This document shows, piece by piece, positions 8,376-16,508 of a stretch of 64,000 nucleotides of DNA. The DNA is taken from assembly GCA_964350245.1 (NCBI GenBank), contig CAYGJC010000002.1:62001-126000 (forward strand), written 5' to 3'. A program made the position numbers and the translations under genes. This DNA comes from JAJACP01 sp964350245. GTDB taxonomy: Bacteria; Chlamydiota; Chlamydiia; Chlamydiales; JAAKFR01. Position 1 is the first letter of the stretch. The number at the start of each line of letters is the position of its first letter. The notes below the pieces were generated by a model. It was not told where the DNA came from. It saw only the letters and a list, made by a program, of their open reading frames with translations, and ran no database searches.

Positions 8376-8665
8376 ATAGTGGAATCTTTATCCGTCTTTT
8401 TTTATGCATTTTGATGATCGGGGTTTTCCTTTATGCGTATATCAACAAGCAAAACCAGATAACCGAGCTTAGGCTACAGATTCCGGTTGTTGCCCAGCAG
8501 CTACAGATCGTGCAGCAAGAAAATACGGGCTTGCAGTTTGAGATCGATCAGTTTGAAAATCCACTCCATTTAATGGAGCTCGCTCGACTTCCACAGTTCA
8601 GTCATCTCAAACATCCTCTTGTGAATGAGATTATCACGATTCAAGTTCCTCAGGAGGAACCGTGA
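8372..8665 (+). CDS. ftsL: FtsL-like septum protein
   Basis: A 97-residue bitopic membrane protein. Residues ~5-24 are a single transmembrane helix (IFIRLFLCILMIGVFLYAY). A heptad-like coiled coil rich in Gln/Leu then runs to about residue 60. Size, topology and position between rsmH and ftsI identify it as FtsL-like rather than sequence identity, since FtsL is poorly conserved. In other bacteria FtsL joins FtsB/FtsQ and activates FtsWI. It overlaps rsmH by 4 nt and ftsI by 4 nt. Confidence 0.8.
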   Translation: MNSGIFIRLFLCILMIGVFLYAYINKQNQITELRLQIPVVAQQLQIVQQENTGLQFEIDQFENPLHLMELARLPQFSHLKHPLVNEIITIQVPQEEP

Positions 8666-10722
8666 AGCAGAAAAAACGGTTGGTGATCATCTCAATTGGG
8701 ATTTTTTTCCTCTTCTCTTTACTGATTGTGCACTATTTCAAGATTCAAATTTTAGAAGGTGAGAAGTGGACACGTAGGGCATTAGCCCAGCATGAGTGTG
8801 TGATTCAAGAACCTTTTAGACGGGGCACTTTTTATGCAAATCCCTCATTGAAACAAGGGCATCCGGAGGCACCCCAACCTCTCGTATTTGATGTAACCAA
8901 ATTCCACCTATATGCCGATCCACTTTCGATTCCAAAAGAGTATCGTGATGAAGTGGTAGAGGGGTTAAATGCACTTGTGGCAGTCGATCAAAAGGAATTA
9001 AATCGAACGGTACGTAGTCGTGATTTCGCTCACTGGATTGCTCAAGAAGCAAAAGATGGCGTGCAAGGCTTTGGAAAAGTAATGACAGTCGATCGGGAAG
9101 ATTTGAATCGAAAAACGCGGAGTCGACGTCTTGCCCTTTGGCTCGATCGAGAAACAAAGGAGGCCATCTTGGAGTGGTGGCACCCTTTTGCCAAGCAGAG
9201 AAAAATCCCGCGTAATGCTCTATACTTTATCACCGATTACCGCCGCTCTTATCCTTACGGAAAGATGCTCGGCCAGGTTCTGCACACCATTCGGGAGATG
9301 AAAGATGAGACGACCTATGAGGGACTCCCAACAGGTGGGTTAGAGGCTTATTTTAACTCTTATCTCAAAGGAAAGATAGGCAAACGGAAGCGGCTGCGCT
9401 CTCCGCTTAATCAGTTGGAGATCGATCAGGTCATTGAGGAGCCGGAGGATGGAGCAGATGTGTATCTCACGATTGATCCCTGTGTACAGGCGATTGTGGA
9501 AGAAGAGTTAGAAAAAGGGGTGTTGGCAGCGCAAGCAAAGGGAGGATGGGCTGTTATGCTCAATCCGCACAATGGGGAGATTTTGGCGCTTGCGCAGTAT
9601 CCTTATTTCGATCCCTCTCGTTATCAAGATTTTTTCAACGATCCTGAGAAGATGGAAGATGCAAAAGTCAAAGCAGTTTCGGATGCTTTTGAGCTCGGGT
9701 CTATCATGAAGCCGATCACAATTGCCTTAGCAATGAAGGCAAATGAGGAACTAAAAAGTGAGGGAAAAGCACCCATTTATGATCCGCACGAGAAGATAGA
9801 TGTTAACCGTTCGAGCTTTCCCGGAAGAGCCTCCCGTCCCCTTTACGATCTTCCACGTCATAAGGCTCTGAATATGTATATGGCCCTACAAAAATCTTCG
9901 AATGTATATATGGCTCAGGTGATCGATCGCGTGATCGCGGCCCGCGGAAGTGAGTGGTACCGCCGTGCCTTGGTGGAGACATTTGGTTTTGAGACTAAAT
10001 CGGGCATTGAGCTTCCCGGTGAGGCGTATGGGCTTGTGCCCACCCCTGGTAAGATGCATCCCAGTGGAGCTTTAGAGTGGTCCGTGCCCACGCCCTACTC
10101 TTTGTCAATTGGCTATAACATGTTAGCTACGAGTCTGCAGATGCTCCGTGCGTTTGCCGTGTTTGCCAATGGCGGTTTTTTGGTCGATCCCACCTTGGTG
10201 AGAAAAATAGTGGGTAAAGAGGGCGTGTTGATGGATCATACGCTGTTTGCCAGCAAGCGGCGTGTATTAGAGGAACAGATCGCTCACGAGGTCGTAAAGG
10301 GGATGAAATTCTCCACAAAACCGGGAGGAACCGGACGCTTAGCCAGCGTGAGTGGCTATTCTGAGGCAGGAAAAACGGGGACTGCAGAAAAAATTGTTGG
10401 TGGCGTTTATTCCAAACAACGCTATATATCTTCGTTTATCGGTATGGCTCCTGCAAATCAACCCCGTCTTGTACTCATCGTGACACTCGATGAACCCAAG
10501 CCGATCCGTCTTGAGGGAGGGGTCAAAAATTATGTGGGGGGAAGGTGTTCGGCCCCGGTATTTGCAGAAATAACAAAGCGGACACTGGAATATTTAGGAG
10601 AGCCTCCTGATGATCCCTACGGATACCCTCCGGGAGATCCCCGCTATGATCCGGAGAAAGCAGATTGGATGAAAGAAGTGCGTGAGCTAAAACTCCTCTA
10701 CGAACAATGGAATCGACCATGA
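8662..10722 (+). CDS. ftsI: penicillin-binding protein, FtsI/PBP3-type transpeptidase
   Basis: A 686-residue class B PBP that cross-links septal peptidoglycan. The start is GTG 8662, inside the ftsL stop. Residues 7-27 are a transmembrane anchor. The transpeptidase motifs are SIMK (347-350, catalytic Ser347), SSN (412-414) and KTG (571-573). Between the anchor and the dimerisation region, residues ~107-128 and ~143-164 form an internal repeat (VDQKELNRTVRSR and VDREDLNRKTRSR, each followed by a similar helix). The C terminus is proline-rich (PPDDPYGYPPGDPRYDP). Position and motifs match the chlamydial pbp3 gene. Confidence 0.94.
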   Translation: MKQKKRLVIISIGIFFLFSLLIVHYFKIQILEGEKWTRRALAQHECVIQEPFRRGTFYANPSLKQGHPEAPQPLVFDVTKFHLYADPLSIPKEYRDEVVEGLNALVAVDQKELNRTVRSRDFAHWIAQEAKDGVQGFGKVMTVDREDLNRKTRSRRLALWLDRETKEAILEWWHPFAKQRKIPRNALYFITDYRRSYPYGKMLGQVLHTIREMKDETTYEGLPTGGLEAYFNSYLKGKIGKRKRLRSPLNQLEIDQVIEEPEDGADVYLTIDPCVQAIVEEELEKGVLAAQAKGGWAVMLNPHNGEILALAQYPYFDPSRYQDFFNDPEKMEDAKVKAVSDAFELGSIMKPITIALAMKANEELKSEGKAPIYDPHEKIDVNRSSFPGRASRPLYDLPRHKALNMYMALQKSSNVYMAQVIDRVIAARGSEWYRRALVETFGFETKSGIELPGEAYGLVPTPGKMHPSGALEWSVPTPYSLSIGYNMLATSLQMLRAFAVFANGGFLVDPTLVRKIVGKEGVLMDHTLFASKRRVLEEQIAHEVVKGMKFSTKPGGTGRLASVSGYSEAGKTGTAEKIVGGVYSKQRYISSFIGMAPANQPRLVLIVTLDEPKPIRLEGGVKNYVGGRCSAPVFAEITKRTLEYLGEPPDDPYGYPPGDPRYDPEKADWMKEVRELKLLYEQWNRP

Positions 10723-12173
10723 ATCTCAAACAGTTAATTGCAAATCTTCCCATTGAAGTCTACAAGGGGACAAAGGATATACCCATTTCAGGTCTGTGCG
10801 CGCATTCAAAGCTAGTTGCACCTGGAAACCTATTCATTGCCAAAAAGGGGATGAGCGATGATGGATCAAAGTATCTAGAGGAGGCTTTGGCCAGTGGAGC
10901 CAGTGCTCTTTTGACTGATATGCCCAATCCGTTCCTGAAAAATGTGACGCAGCTGATCACCCCTGATGTACGCGCTCTAGAAGGAGAGTTAGCCGCTCGT
11001 TTTTTTGGCTGGCCTTCTCGTTCTCTTTTTATGGTCGGTGTCACAGGGACTAACGGCAAGACCACAACAGCCTATCTGATCAAGCACCTCTTCGATCACC
11101 TTCACATTCCGTGTGGCCTGATTGGAACCATTGAGTACATTATCGGTGGGCACCACTTTGCTGCTGAGTTGACCACTCCTGAGGTGATTACCAACCAGAA
11201 ACTTTTGCGAGAAATGGTAAAACAAAAATGCGAAGCGGCCGTTATGGAGGTCTCTTCGATCGGTTTAGATCAAGGGAGGGTCGCGCAGATTGATTACGAT
11301 GTTGCTGTGTTTACCAATCTCTCACCCGAGCATCTAGACTACCATGAAACGATGGAGGCCTATGCGGAGGCAAAGGCTAAGCTGTTCCGTACTCTTGAGC
11401 CTCAGTCAACAGCTCTTTTTAATGTAGACTCTCCATGGGCGGATACCATGCGTAAGGGGTGTCTTGCCCAGCAATTGACTTATGGTTTTTCCGATACAGC
11501 AGATCTACAGGCACATTCGCTTGAGCTGCTACCCGATCAAACCCGCTTTGCCCTGACCTATCAAGGGCAGACACTCTTTTTTTCATGGAATTTGATTGGC
11601 AGATTTAATATCTACAACTGTTTGGCTGCGGTGGGAGTGGCTCTTGCCAAAAAGATTCCTTTTGAGAGCTTGCCTAAGGCAATCGCTTGTTTTCCTCCTG
11701 TTCCCGGTAGGTTAGAGCGAGTCGATACTCCATCTGGACTTCATATCTATGTTGACTACGCCCACACCCCAGACGCTTTAGAAAAGGCGCTTCTATCACT
11801 ACGTGAGGTGAAACAAGGAAAAATTTACACAATCTTCGGATGCGGAGGCAATCGGGACAAAATGAAGCGGACACTCATGGCAGAGGTTGCTGAGAAGGGG
11901 AGTGATTTTACGATCGTAACTTCCGATAATCCCCGATCCGAAGATCCCTTAGCTATCTGTGAGGACATTGCGCGAGGGTTTAGAGGAAAGCACTTTTTAA
12001 TTGAGGTCGATCGCCGGATGGCCATTGAGCGCGCAATTGAGTTAGCTTCGGTTGATGATCTGATTTTAATTGCCGGTAAAGGGCATGAAACGTATCAGAT
12101 ATTTGCTCATCAAACACTGCCATTTGATGATTGCCAAGTAGCAAGAGAAATTGCGAATAGGGTTACAGTATGA
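10719..12173 (+). CDS. murE: UDP-N-acetylmuramoyl-L-alanyl-D-glutamate--2,6-diaminopimelate ligase
   Basis: Cytoplasmic Mur ligase that adds meso-diaminopimelate to the peptidoglycan stem peptide. I choose ATG 10719 because it overlaps the ftsI stop (ATGA) and gives 484 residues. An ATG 12 nt upstream is less likely. The ATP-binding motif GVTGTNGKTTTAYL lies near residue 108, and the EVSSIGLDQGR motif and the C-terminal domain are intact. The sequence SDNPRSEDP corresponds to the DNPR motif used by MurE enzymes that select meso-DAP over lysine. It is translationally coupled to amiA downstream. Confidence 0.96.
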   Translation: MNLKQLIANLPIEVYKGTKDIPISGLCAHSKLVAPGNLFIAKKGMSDDGSKYLEEALASGASALLTDMPNPFLKNVTQLITPDVRALEGELAARFFGWPSRSLFMVGVTGTNGKTTTAYLIKHLFDHLHIPCGLIGTIEYIIGGHHFAAELTTPEVITNQKLLREMVKQKCEAAVMEVSSIGLDQGRVAQIDYDVAVFTNLSPEHLDYHETMEAYAEAKAKLFRTLEPQSTALFNVDSPWADTMRKGCLAQQLTYGFSDTADLQAHSLELLPDQTRFALTYQGQTLFFSWNLIGRFNIYNCLAAVGVALAKKIPFESLPKAIACFPPVPGRLERVDTPSGLHIYVDYAHTPDALEKALLSLREVKQGKIYTIFGCGGNRDKMKRTLMAEVAEKGSDFTIVTSDNPRSEDPLAICEDIARGFRGKHFLIEVDRRMAIERAIELASVDDLILIAGKGHETYQIFAHQTLPFDDCQVAREIANRVTV

Positions 12174-12871
12174 GAGCTATTGTATTATTGTTGTTAGTCT
12201 TAGTTGTATCGGGGTGTAGTTATCGAGGGATTTCTCCTGAAATTTCGAGGCTTTCTGAAGAGAAACAGACGCGCTTTACGCGCCATCACAAGCCAGAGGT
12301 CATCGTTGTTGATGCGGGGCACGGAGGAAAGGATGGGGGGACAGGAAGTGCGCGGTACGATTTCGAGGAAAAAGAGCTGACTTTAGAAACTGCACTTTTG
12401 ATCCGTAACTGTCTACATCAACTTGGATATAAAACAGTGATGACACGCACGCATGACATCTATGTTCCTCTGAGCAAGCGTGCAGAAATTGCCAACACTG
12501 TTGGAGGCGATCTTTTCGTCAGCATTCACTACAATCATGCGGCGAGCAAGGAAGCGAAAGGCGTAGAAGTGTTTTACTATAAAGAGGGCAAAAGTTCTCC
12601 TTCGCAGCGTGTTGCTGAATCCAAGAATTTAGCGGGCAGTATCTTAAAAAGAGTGATCGCCAATACAGGGGCGGAATCGCGTGGATTGAAAGAGGCGAAC
12701 TTTGCGGTGCTCCGTGAGACGGAGATCCCGGCTATTTTGATTGAGGCGGGTTTTCTTTCGAATCCAATCGAGCGTGAGCGAGTTCGAGATCCCAAATATC
12801 AGCACTCGATTGCATGGGGGATAGCGCGAGGTATCGACCAATACTGCGAGGCTCTTCGTGGCAAGAAATAA
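12170..12871 (+). CDS. amiA: N-acetylmuramoyl-L-alanine amidase, lipoprotein
   Basis: An Amidase_3 enzyme of 233 residues that removes stem peptides from peptidoglycan during division. The N terminus is a lipoprotein signal with lipobox VVSGC (Cys16), so it should be anchored in the periplasmic space. Zinc ligands are visible in VDAGHGGKDGG (His), in the Glu after FEEKEL, and in SIHYNHAA (His). The catalytic Glu lies in LIEAGFLSN. It starts with ATGA over the murE stop. In C. trachomatis AmiA is reported to have both amidase and carboxypeptidase-like activity; whether that holds here is unknown. It is the last gene of the operon. Confidence 0.92.
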   Translation: MRAIVLLLLVLVVSGCSYRGISPEISRLSEEKQTRFTRHHKPEVIVVDAGHGGKDGGTGSARYDFEEKELTLETALLIRNCLHQLGYKTVMTRTHDIYVPLSKRAEIANTVGGDLFVSIHYNHAASKEAKGVEVFYYKEGKSSPSQRVAESKNLAGSILKRVIANTGAESRGLKEANFAVLRETEIPAILIEAGFLSNPIERERVRDPKYQHSIAWGIARGIDQYCEALRGKK

Positions 12872-12912
12872 ATCTTCTCTTTTGAGTTTTTTTGCTCTAC
12901 TTGACAGATCTC

Positions 12913-13069
12913 TCGCTCGGTGTATCCGTTACACTACCTTCGCTCGAGATCTATCAATTTGAGAAAAAATTCTCAAAAGCTCCTTTTTCCCCTCTCTTAG
13001 AATTTTTGGGGATTTTTGTTCTAGTTGGAATAGCGCGAGCGAAGACAGTGTAAACGATACGGCGAGCGA
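12913..13069. repeat. long imperfect inverted repeat in the amiA-tRNA gap
   Basis: Two 34-nt arms, 12913-12946 and 13036-13069, are reverse complements except for about seven mismatches. Each carries CGAGCGAAG...AGTGTAA...GATAC...CGAGCGA in the right-arm orientation. The 89-nt interior contains a small hairpin, TTTGAG-N8-CTCAAA, near 12958-12977. The gap 12872-13128 has no convincing coding frame. It probably also serves as the transcript end of the amiA operon and of the tRNA, which converge here. Confidence 0.8.
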
Positions 13070-13128
13070 GCGCTCTTTCGAATAGGACAAAAAGCCTACA
13101 AAAACCCACCCAAGAATAATGGAAAAAA

Positions 13129-13202
13129 TGTCCCCGGCGCGATTCGAACGCGCGACCTGTTGCTTAGGAGGCAACCGCTCTATCCTACTGAGCTACGAGA
13201 AC
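13129..13202 (-). tRNA. tRNA-Arg (anticodon CCU)
   Basis: A 74-nt cloverleaf on the minus strand. The acceptor GTTCTCG pairs with CGGGGAC using G-U pairs, with discriminator A. The D arm contains GCTCAGTAGGATAGAGC, the anticodon stem-loop is GGTTGC-CTCCTAA-GCAAC, and the T arm carries GTTCGAATC. The anticodon CCU reads AGG arginine codons. The 3' CCA is not encoded. Immediately 5' (plus-strand 13212-13217, TAAACT on the minus strand) lies a possible -10 box. Confidence 0.95.
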
Positions 13203-13248
13203 GAAGGAAGCAGTTTACACCACCCAAGAGTTAAATTTAAGGAAATTC

Positions 13249-13277
13249 TAGACTCTCTCCTCTCCTAATGCTACACT
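13249..13277 (+). promoter_or_regulatory. possible gnd promoter
   Basis: TAGACT (13249-13254) and TACACT (13272-13277) are separated by 17 nt, each matching consensus at four of six positions. They are followed by a strong ribosome-binding site, AGGAGGAGG, before the gnd ATG at 13311. Confidence 0.4.
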
Positions 13278-13310
13278 CCGGCCAATCAACACATTGAGGA
13301 GGAGGAGCGC

Positions 13311-14762
13311 ATGACACAAGCAGATATCGGTCTGATCGGCCTGGCCGTGATGGGACAAAACCTGGTTTTGAATATGAACGACCACGGCTACACCGTTGCC
13401 GTCTATAACCGAACTGTATCTAAAGTGGATGATTTTCTAGCAGGACCAGCAAAAGGAACCCAGGTAATCGGATGTCACACTCTGAACGAGTTTGTTCAAA
13501 AGCTCAAGCGTCCTCGTCGAGTAATGCTCATGGTAAAAGCGGGTGCTCCGGTTGATGAGTTCATTCAACATCTAGAGCCTCTTCTTGAAAAAGGGGATAT
13601 CATCATCGATGGAGGCAACAGTCACTTTCCCGATACGAGCCGTCGTTGCCAGGAGCTAAAAAGTAAAGGGATCTATTTCATTGGAACAGGGATTTCGGGT
13701 GGAGAAGAGGGAGCGCGTCACGGCCCTTCTATTATGCCGGGTGGACATCCTGAGGCGTGGCCCCATGTTAAGAAAATTTTCCAAGACATCGCGGCTAAAG
13801 TGGAAAGTGGTGAACCCTGTTGTGATTGGGTAGGAGATGAGGGTGCCGGTCACTATGTAAAAATGGTGCACAACGGGATTGAGTATGGAGATATTCAATT
13901 GATCTGCGAAGCGTATGCTTTGATGACTAAAGTGTTAGGACTTTCTGCTGATGAAATTGCCGATATCTTTGATGATTGGAATAAGCGGGAGTTAGACAGT
14001 TACCTAATTGAAATTGCCAGTCAAGTTTTCCGCACAAAAGACGCGGATGGGACGCTGCTTCTCGATAAGATTCTTGATGTGGCTGGTCAAAAAGGGACGG
14101 GAAAGTGGACGGCAATCAACTCTGTTGAGATGGGCATTCCGGTTACATTGATTGGAGAAGCTGTGTTTGCACGCTGTCTATCAGCTCTAAAAGATGAAAG
14201 GGTTGCTGCGAGCAAAAAACTGAAAGGTCCATCTACGCAATTCACAGGGGATAAAAAGGCCTTTGTGAATGATATTTTCCATGCCCTTTATGCGTCTAAA
14301 ATGATTAGCTACGCACAAGGATACATGTTGATGCGTGAGGCGTCGCACGACTACAGTTGGCATCTCAACTTTGGTGGTATCGCGCTGATGTGGCGTGGAG
14401 GTTGCATCATTCGCAGTATTTTCCTAGGCAAAATCAAAGAGGCCTATGATAAGAATCACGATCTGTATAATTTGCTGCTCGATGATTTCTTCCTAGGAGA
14501 GATTACAAAGTGTCAAACCGGGTGGAGAAATGTGGTGGCTCAGGCTGCTCTTGTGGGTGTGCCGATTCCATGCTTTAGTACAGCGCTCTCCTTCTATGAT
14601 GGGTATCGCTCTGAGCGTTTGCCTGCGAATTTGCTGCAGGCGCTACGTGACTACTTTGGCGCGCACACTTATGAGCGCATCGACAAGCCGAGAGGTGAAT
14701 TCTTCCATACAAACTGGACAGGAACCGGTGGAAAAGTGAGCGCCTCCTCTTATTCGATATGA
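13311..14762 (+). CDS. gnd: 6-phosphogluconate dehydrogenase, decarboxylating
   Basis: Oxidises 6-phosphogluconate to ribulose-5-phosphate and CO2 with NADP, in the pentose-phosphate pathway. Its 483 residues are the usual full length. The N-terminal Rossmann motif is GLIGLAVMGQNLVLN with the NR of the VYNRT segment. The signature IIDGGNSHFPDT, the substrate motif GTGISGGEEGARHGPSIMPGG and the KMVHNGIEYGD catalytic lysine region are all present. The C terminus carries HTNWTGTGG. A strong ribosome-binding site precedes ATG. The next gene starts in its stop codon. Position next to lepA and npt1 matches the C. trachomatis CT063-CT065 order, with four genes inserted here. Confidence 0.97.
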   Translation: MTQADIGLIGLAVMGQNLVLNMNDHGYTVAVYNRTVSKVDDFLAGPAKGTQVIGCHTLNEFVQKLKRPRRVMLMVKAGAPVDEFIQHLEPLLEKGDIIIDGGNSHFPDTSRRCQELKSKGIYFIGTGISGGEEGARHGPSIMPGGHPEAWPHVKKIFQDIAAKVESGEPCCDWVGDEGAGHYVKMVHNGIEYGDIQLICEAYALMTKVLGLSADEIADIFDDWNKRELDSYLIEIASQVFRTKDADGTLLLDKILDVAGQKGTGKWTAINSVEMGIPVTLIGEAVFARCLSALKDERVAASKKLKGPSTQFTGDKKAFVNDIFHALYASKMISYAQGYMLMREASHDYSWHLNFGGIALMWRGGCIIRSIFLGKIKEAYDKNHDLYNLLLDDFFLGEITKCQTGWRNVVAQAALVGVPIPCFSTALSFYDGYRSERLPANLLQALRDYFGAHTYERIDKPRGEFFHTNWTGTGGKVSASSYSI

Positions 14763-15463
14763 GGCTTTTAGCCGTTCTTTTTGTTTTCAGTACGCTCTGT
14801 CTCGATGGGTCTATCTACGAGACAGAGCGTGCCTATTTGTGCCCAGTAGAGTCAAAATATGTTCCTATTTTACATGCGCGTCTTTTTTCTGATCCTAAGG
14901 TGATGTCTTCATTTGGGTTGGGAAAGCCCTACACTTACCAAAAAACCAGAAAACGAGTGGGGCAGCATATACAGAGATGGAAGAAGAATTATCCCTTCAG
15001 CGGCTTTGTAGCTCTTTCAAAAGCGACGCATAAGTTAGTGGGATATGTAGTATGTGGAAACAGTTCTCTAGAGGGGCATACAGAAATTATTTATTTAGTC
15101 CCGTCACATTTATGGGAGCAGGGGTGGGGCTCTGAGTTGGCAGAATTTCTAGTAGATCGCTATCTGCCAAAACTTTATGAAAAAGAAGTCTGCGTGCGAT
15201 CTGGAGAGTGTTTTGAACTTTATCCGCTCATTGGTGTAGAGGCGACGGTACGGACCGATAACTTTGCTTCCATAAAAATCCTAGAAAAACTTAAGTTCAA
15301 TTTCAGCCAGATAGTTGAAAGGCATGGAGCCAAACGTGCTCTTTATCTTCTTTCACTAGAAAACAAAGGAAAAAATAATGAATCTTGTTTTACATCCCTT
15401 AGCTTTTTCGATCGTTTCACTCATCTTTGGGGTTTTGATTTTAGTCTTCCCCAGGCTTCTTAA
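14759..15463 (+). CDS. GNAT-family acetyltransferase with signal-like N terminus
   Basis: A 234-residue protein starting with ATGA over the gnd stop. Residues 1-18 (MRLLAVLFVFSTLCLDGS) look like a signal peptide or signal anchor. Residues ~30-205 fit the GNAT fold of the RimJ/RimL type: a beta strand GYVVCGNSS, then IIYLVPSHLWEQGWGSELAEF with the acetyl-CoA loop EQGWGS, then ATVRTDNFASIKILEKLKF. GNAT enzymes need acetyl-CoA, so export of such a protein would be odd unless it acts in the host. The last ~29 codons overlap the small membrane protein gene at 15378 in another frame. The tail after SLEN may therefore be non-conserved. Confidence 0.7.
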   Translation: MRLLAVLFVFSTLCLDGSIYETERAYLCPVESKYVPILHARLFSDPKVMSSFGLGKPYTYQKTRKRVGQHIQRWKKNYPFSGFVALSKATHKLVGYVVCGNSSLEGHTEIIYLVPSHLWEQGWGSELAEFLVDRYLPKLYEKEVCVRSGECFELYPLIGVEATVRTDNFASIKILEKLKFNFSQIVERHGAKRALYLLSLENKGKNNESCFTSLSFFDRFTHLWGFDFSLPQAS

Positions 15464-15527
15464 CTATATCGTCGGTATCTATCTTTTGATTGTCGGCGTT
15501 CTAGGTCTGATTAACTACTTTAGTTGA
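15378..15527 (+). CDS. DUF3096-like small membrane protein
   Basis: A 49-residue, almost entirely hydrophobic protein with two membrane segments split by a short polar turn (VFPRLLNYIVGIYL). The pattern of an N-terminal HPL motif, helix, P-R/K-L-L-N-Y-hydrophobic-G-x-Y-L, helix and NYF end is what I associate with the DUF3096 family; its function is unknown. It has its own ribosome-binding site AAAGGA (15365-15370), seven bases before ATG 15378. It overlaps the 3' end of the GNAT gene by 86 nt and the end of the opposite-strand permease gene by 27 nt. Confidence 0.7.
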   Translation: MNLVLHPLAFSIVSLIFGVLILVFPRLLNYIVGIYLLIVGVLGLINYFS

Positions 15528-16508
15528 GTCTTTTAGGCTCACTATCAGTGACATCATAACCACTATCAGAGGGGAGGCAAGAGCTAAGCCAAGCCCTCCT
15601 ATCAGAACAAAGAGTAAAATCTGTCCCATGATTGTAAGCGCAGGTGGGATAGAGACTGTCTTTTGTTCAATGACAGGGGTGATTAGATAGCCCTCGGCTA
15701 CATGCACACCGATATACAGAATGAGTACGTAAAAGGCGGAAAGGGGTCTGTCTGCGAATGCAATCAAAAGTGCCGGAATGGCAGCAAGAATGGGTCCAAC
15801 ATAGGGAATAAACGTCAGTAGACCGGCTAGGAGGCCTAAGATAAAGGCCAGAGGAATATTCAAAAACCAAAGTCCTACGAAAGTCAAAATCCCGATCGCG
15901 ATCATGGATAGTACTTTTCCTAAAAGCCAAAAACGGATGGCTTGTCCCATTTTTGTGAGCACTTCTCCTACGCGTTCGTAGCTTTTGTCAGGAATAATAA
16001 AAAGAGCTCCTTTCAAGTAGCGCTGCGGAAGAATGGCTAGATAAAAACCGACGATCAAAAAAATCACAAAACTCACAATCGAGCCAACTGTTGAGGAGAA
16101 CAGGGTGTAGGCTTGACTTAAAATTTTCTGGCTGTTGAATGAAAGTTCTTTACGTAACGACTCTCCTGAAATCAATTTCTCATTGAGATAGGGAGCAAGC
16201 GTCTCTCGGAGGTTAAGAGCGGCGTTAGGGAGCTCTTTGAGAAGTCGCTGAAACTGTCCGGCAATCAAAGGTGAATAGAGCCAGAAAATAAGAACAAAGA
16301 CACCTGTTATGCTCGTTAGGGCGATCATCAGAGAGGGAAGATAGGGAAGCCGGATGAGTTTCTGGGCCCACCTCCCGATCGTAGTAAATAAGATGGCTAG
16401 CAGAATGGCAGCAAAGCTCAGTAAAAAAACATCAATTGCTGCCCATACGATTAGAGCGCCGGCTACAAGAGCAAAGGCAAAAAAAATCTCTCTGTAGTGT
16501 GCCTTCAT
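15501..16508 (-). CDS. AI-2E family transporter (PerM/YdiK-like permease)
   Basis: A 335-residue polytopic membrane protein from ATG 16508, which overlaps the stop of the upstream transporter as ATGA; a start 18 nt earlier is possible. About eight hydrophobic segments are visible. The family's conserved segments include LLTFIPYVGPILAAIPALLIAF near residue 235, VHVAEGYLITPVIEQKTVSIPPALTIMGQI and the GGLGLALASPLIVVMM end. The family name comes from an autoinducer-2 exporter, but most members have other or unknown substrates, including sodium/proton antiport. It is probably cotranscribed with the sugar porter. Confidence 0.88.
   Translation of the reverse strand: MKAHYREIFFAFALVAGALIVWAAIDVFLLSFAAILLAILFTTIGRWAQKLIRLPYLPSLMIALTSITGVFVLIFWLYSPLIAGQFQRLLKELPNAALNLRETLAPYLNEKLISGESLRKELSFNSQKILSQAYTLFSSTVGSIVSFVIFLIVGFYLAILPQRYLKGALFIIPDKSYERVGEVLTKMGQAIRFWLLGKVLSMIAIGILTFVGLWFLNIPLAFILGLLAGLLTFIPYVGPILAAIPALLIAFADRPLSAFYVLILYIGVHVAEGYLITPVIEQKTVSIPPALTIMGQILLFVLIGGLGLALASPLIVVMMSLIVSLKDSTKVVNQT

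Noticed and set aside
12872..13128. A minus-strand 81-residue frame over the inverted repeat
   Set aside because: It reads through the palindrome and into the tRNA side, and its composition follows the repeat rather than a protein.
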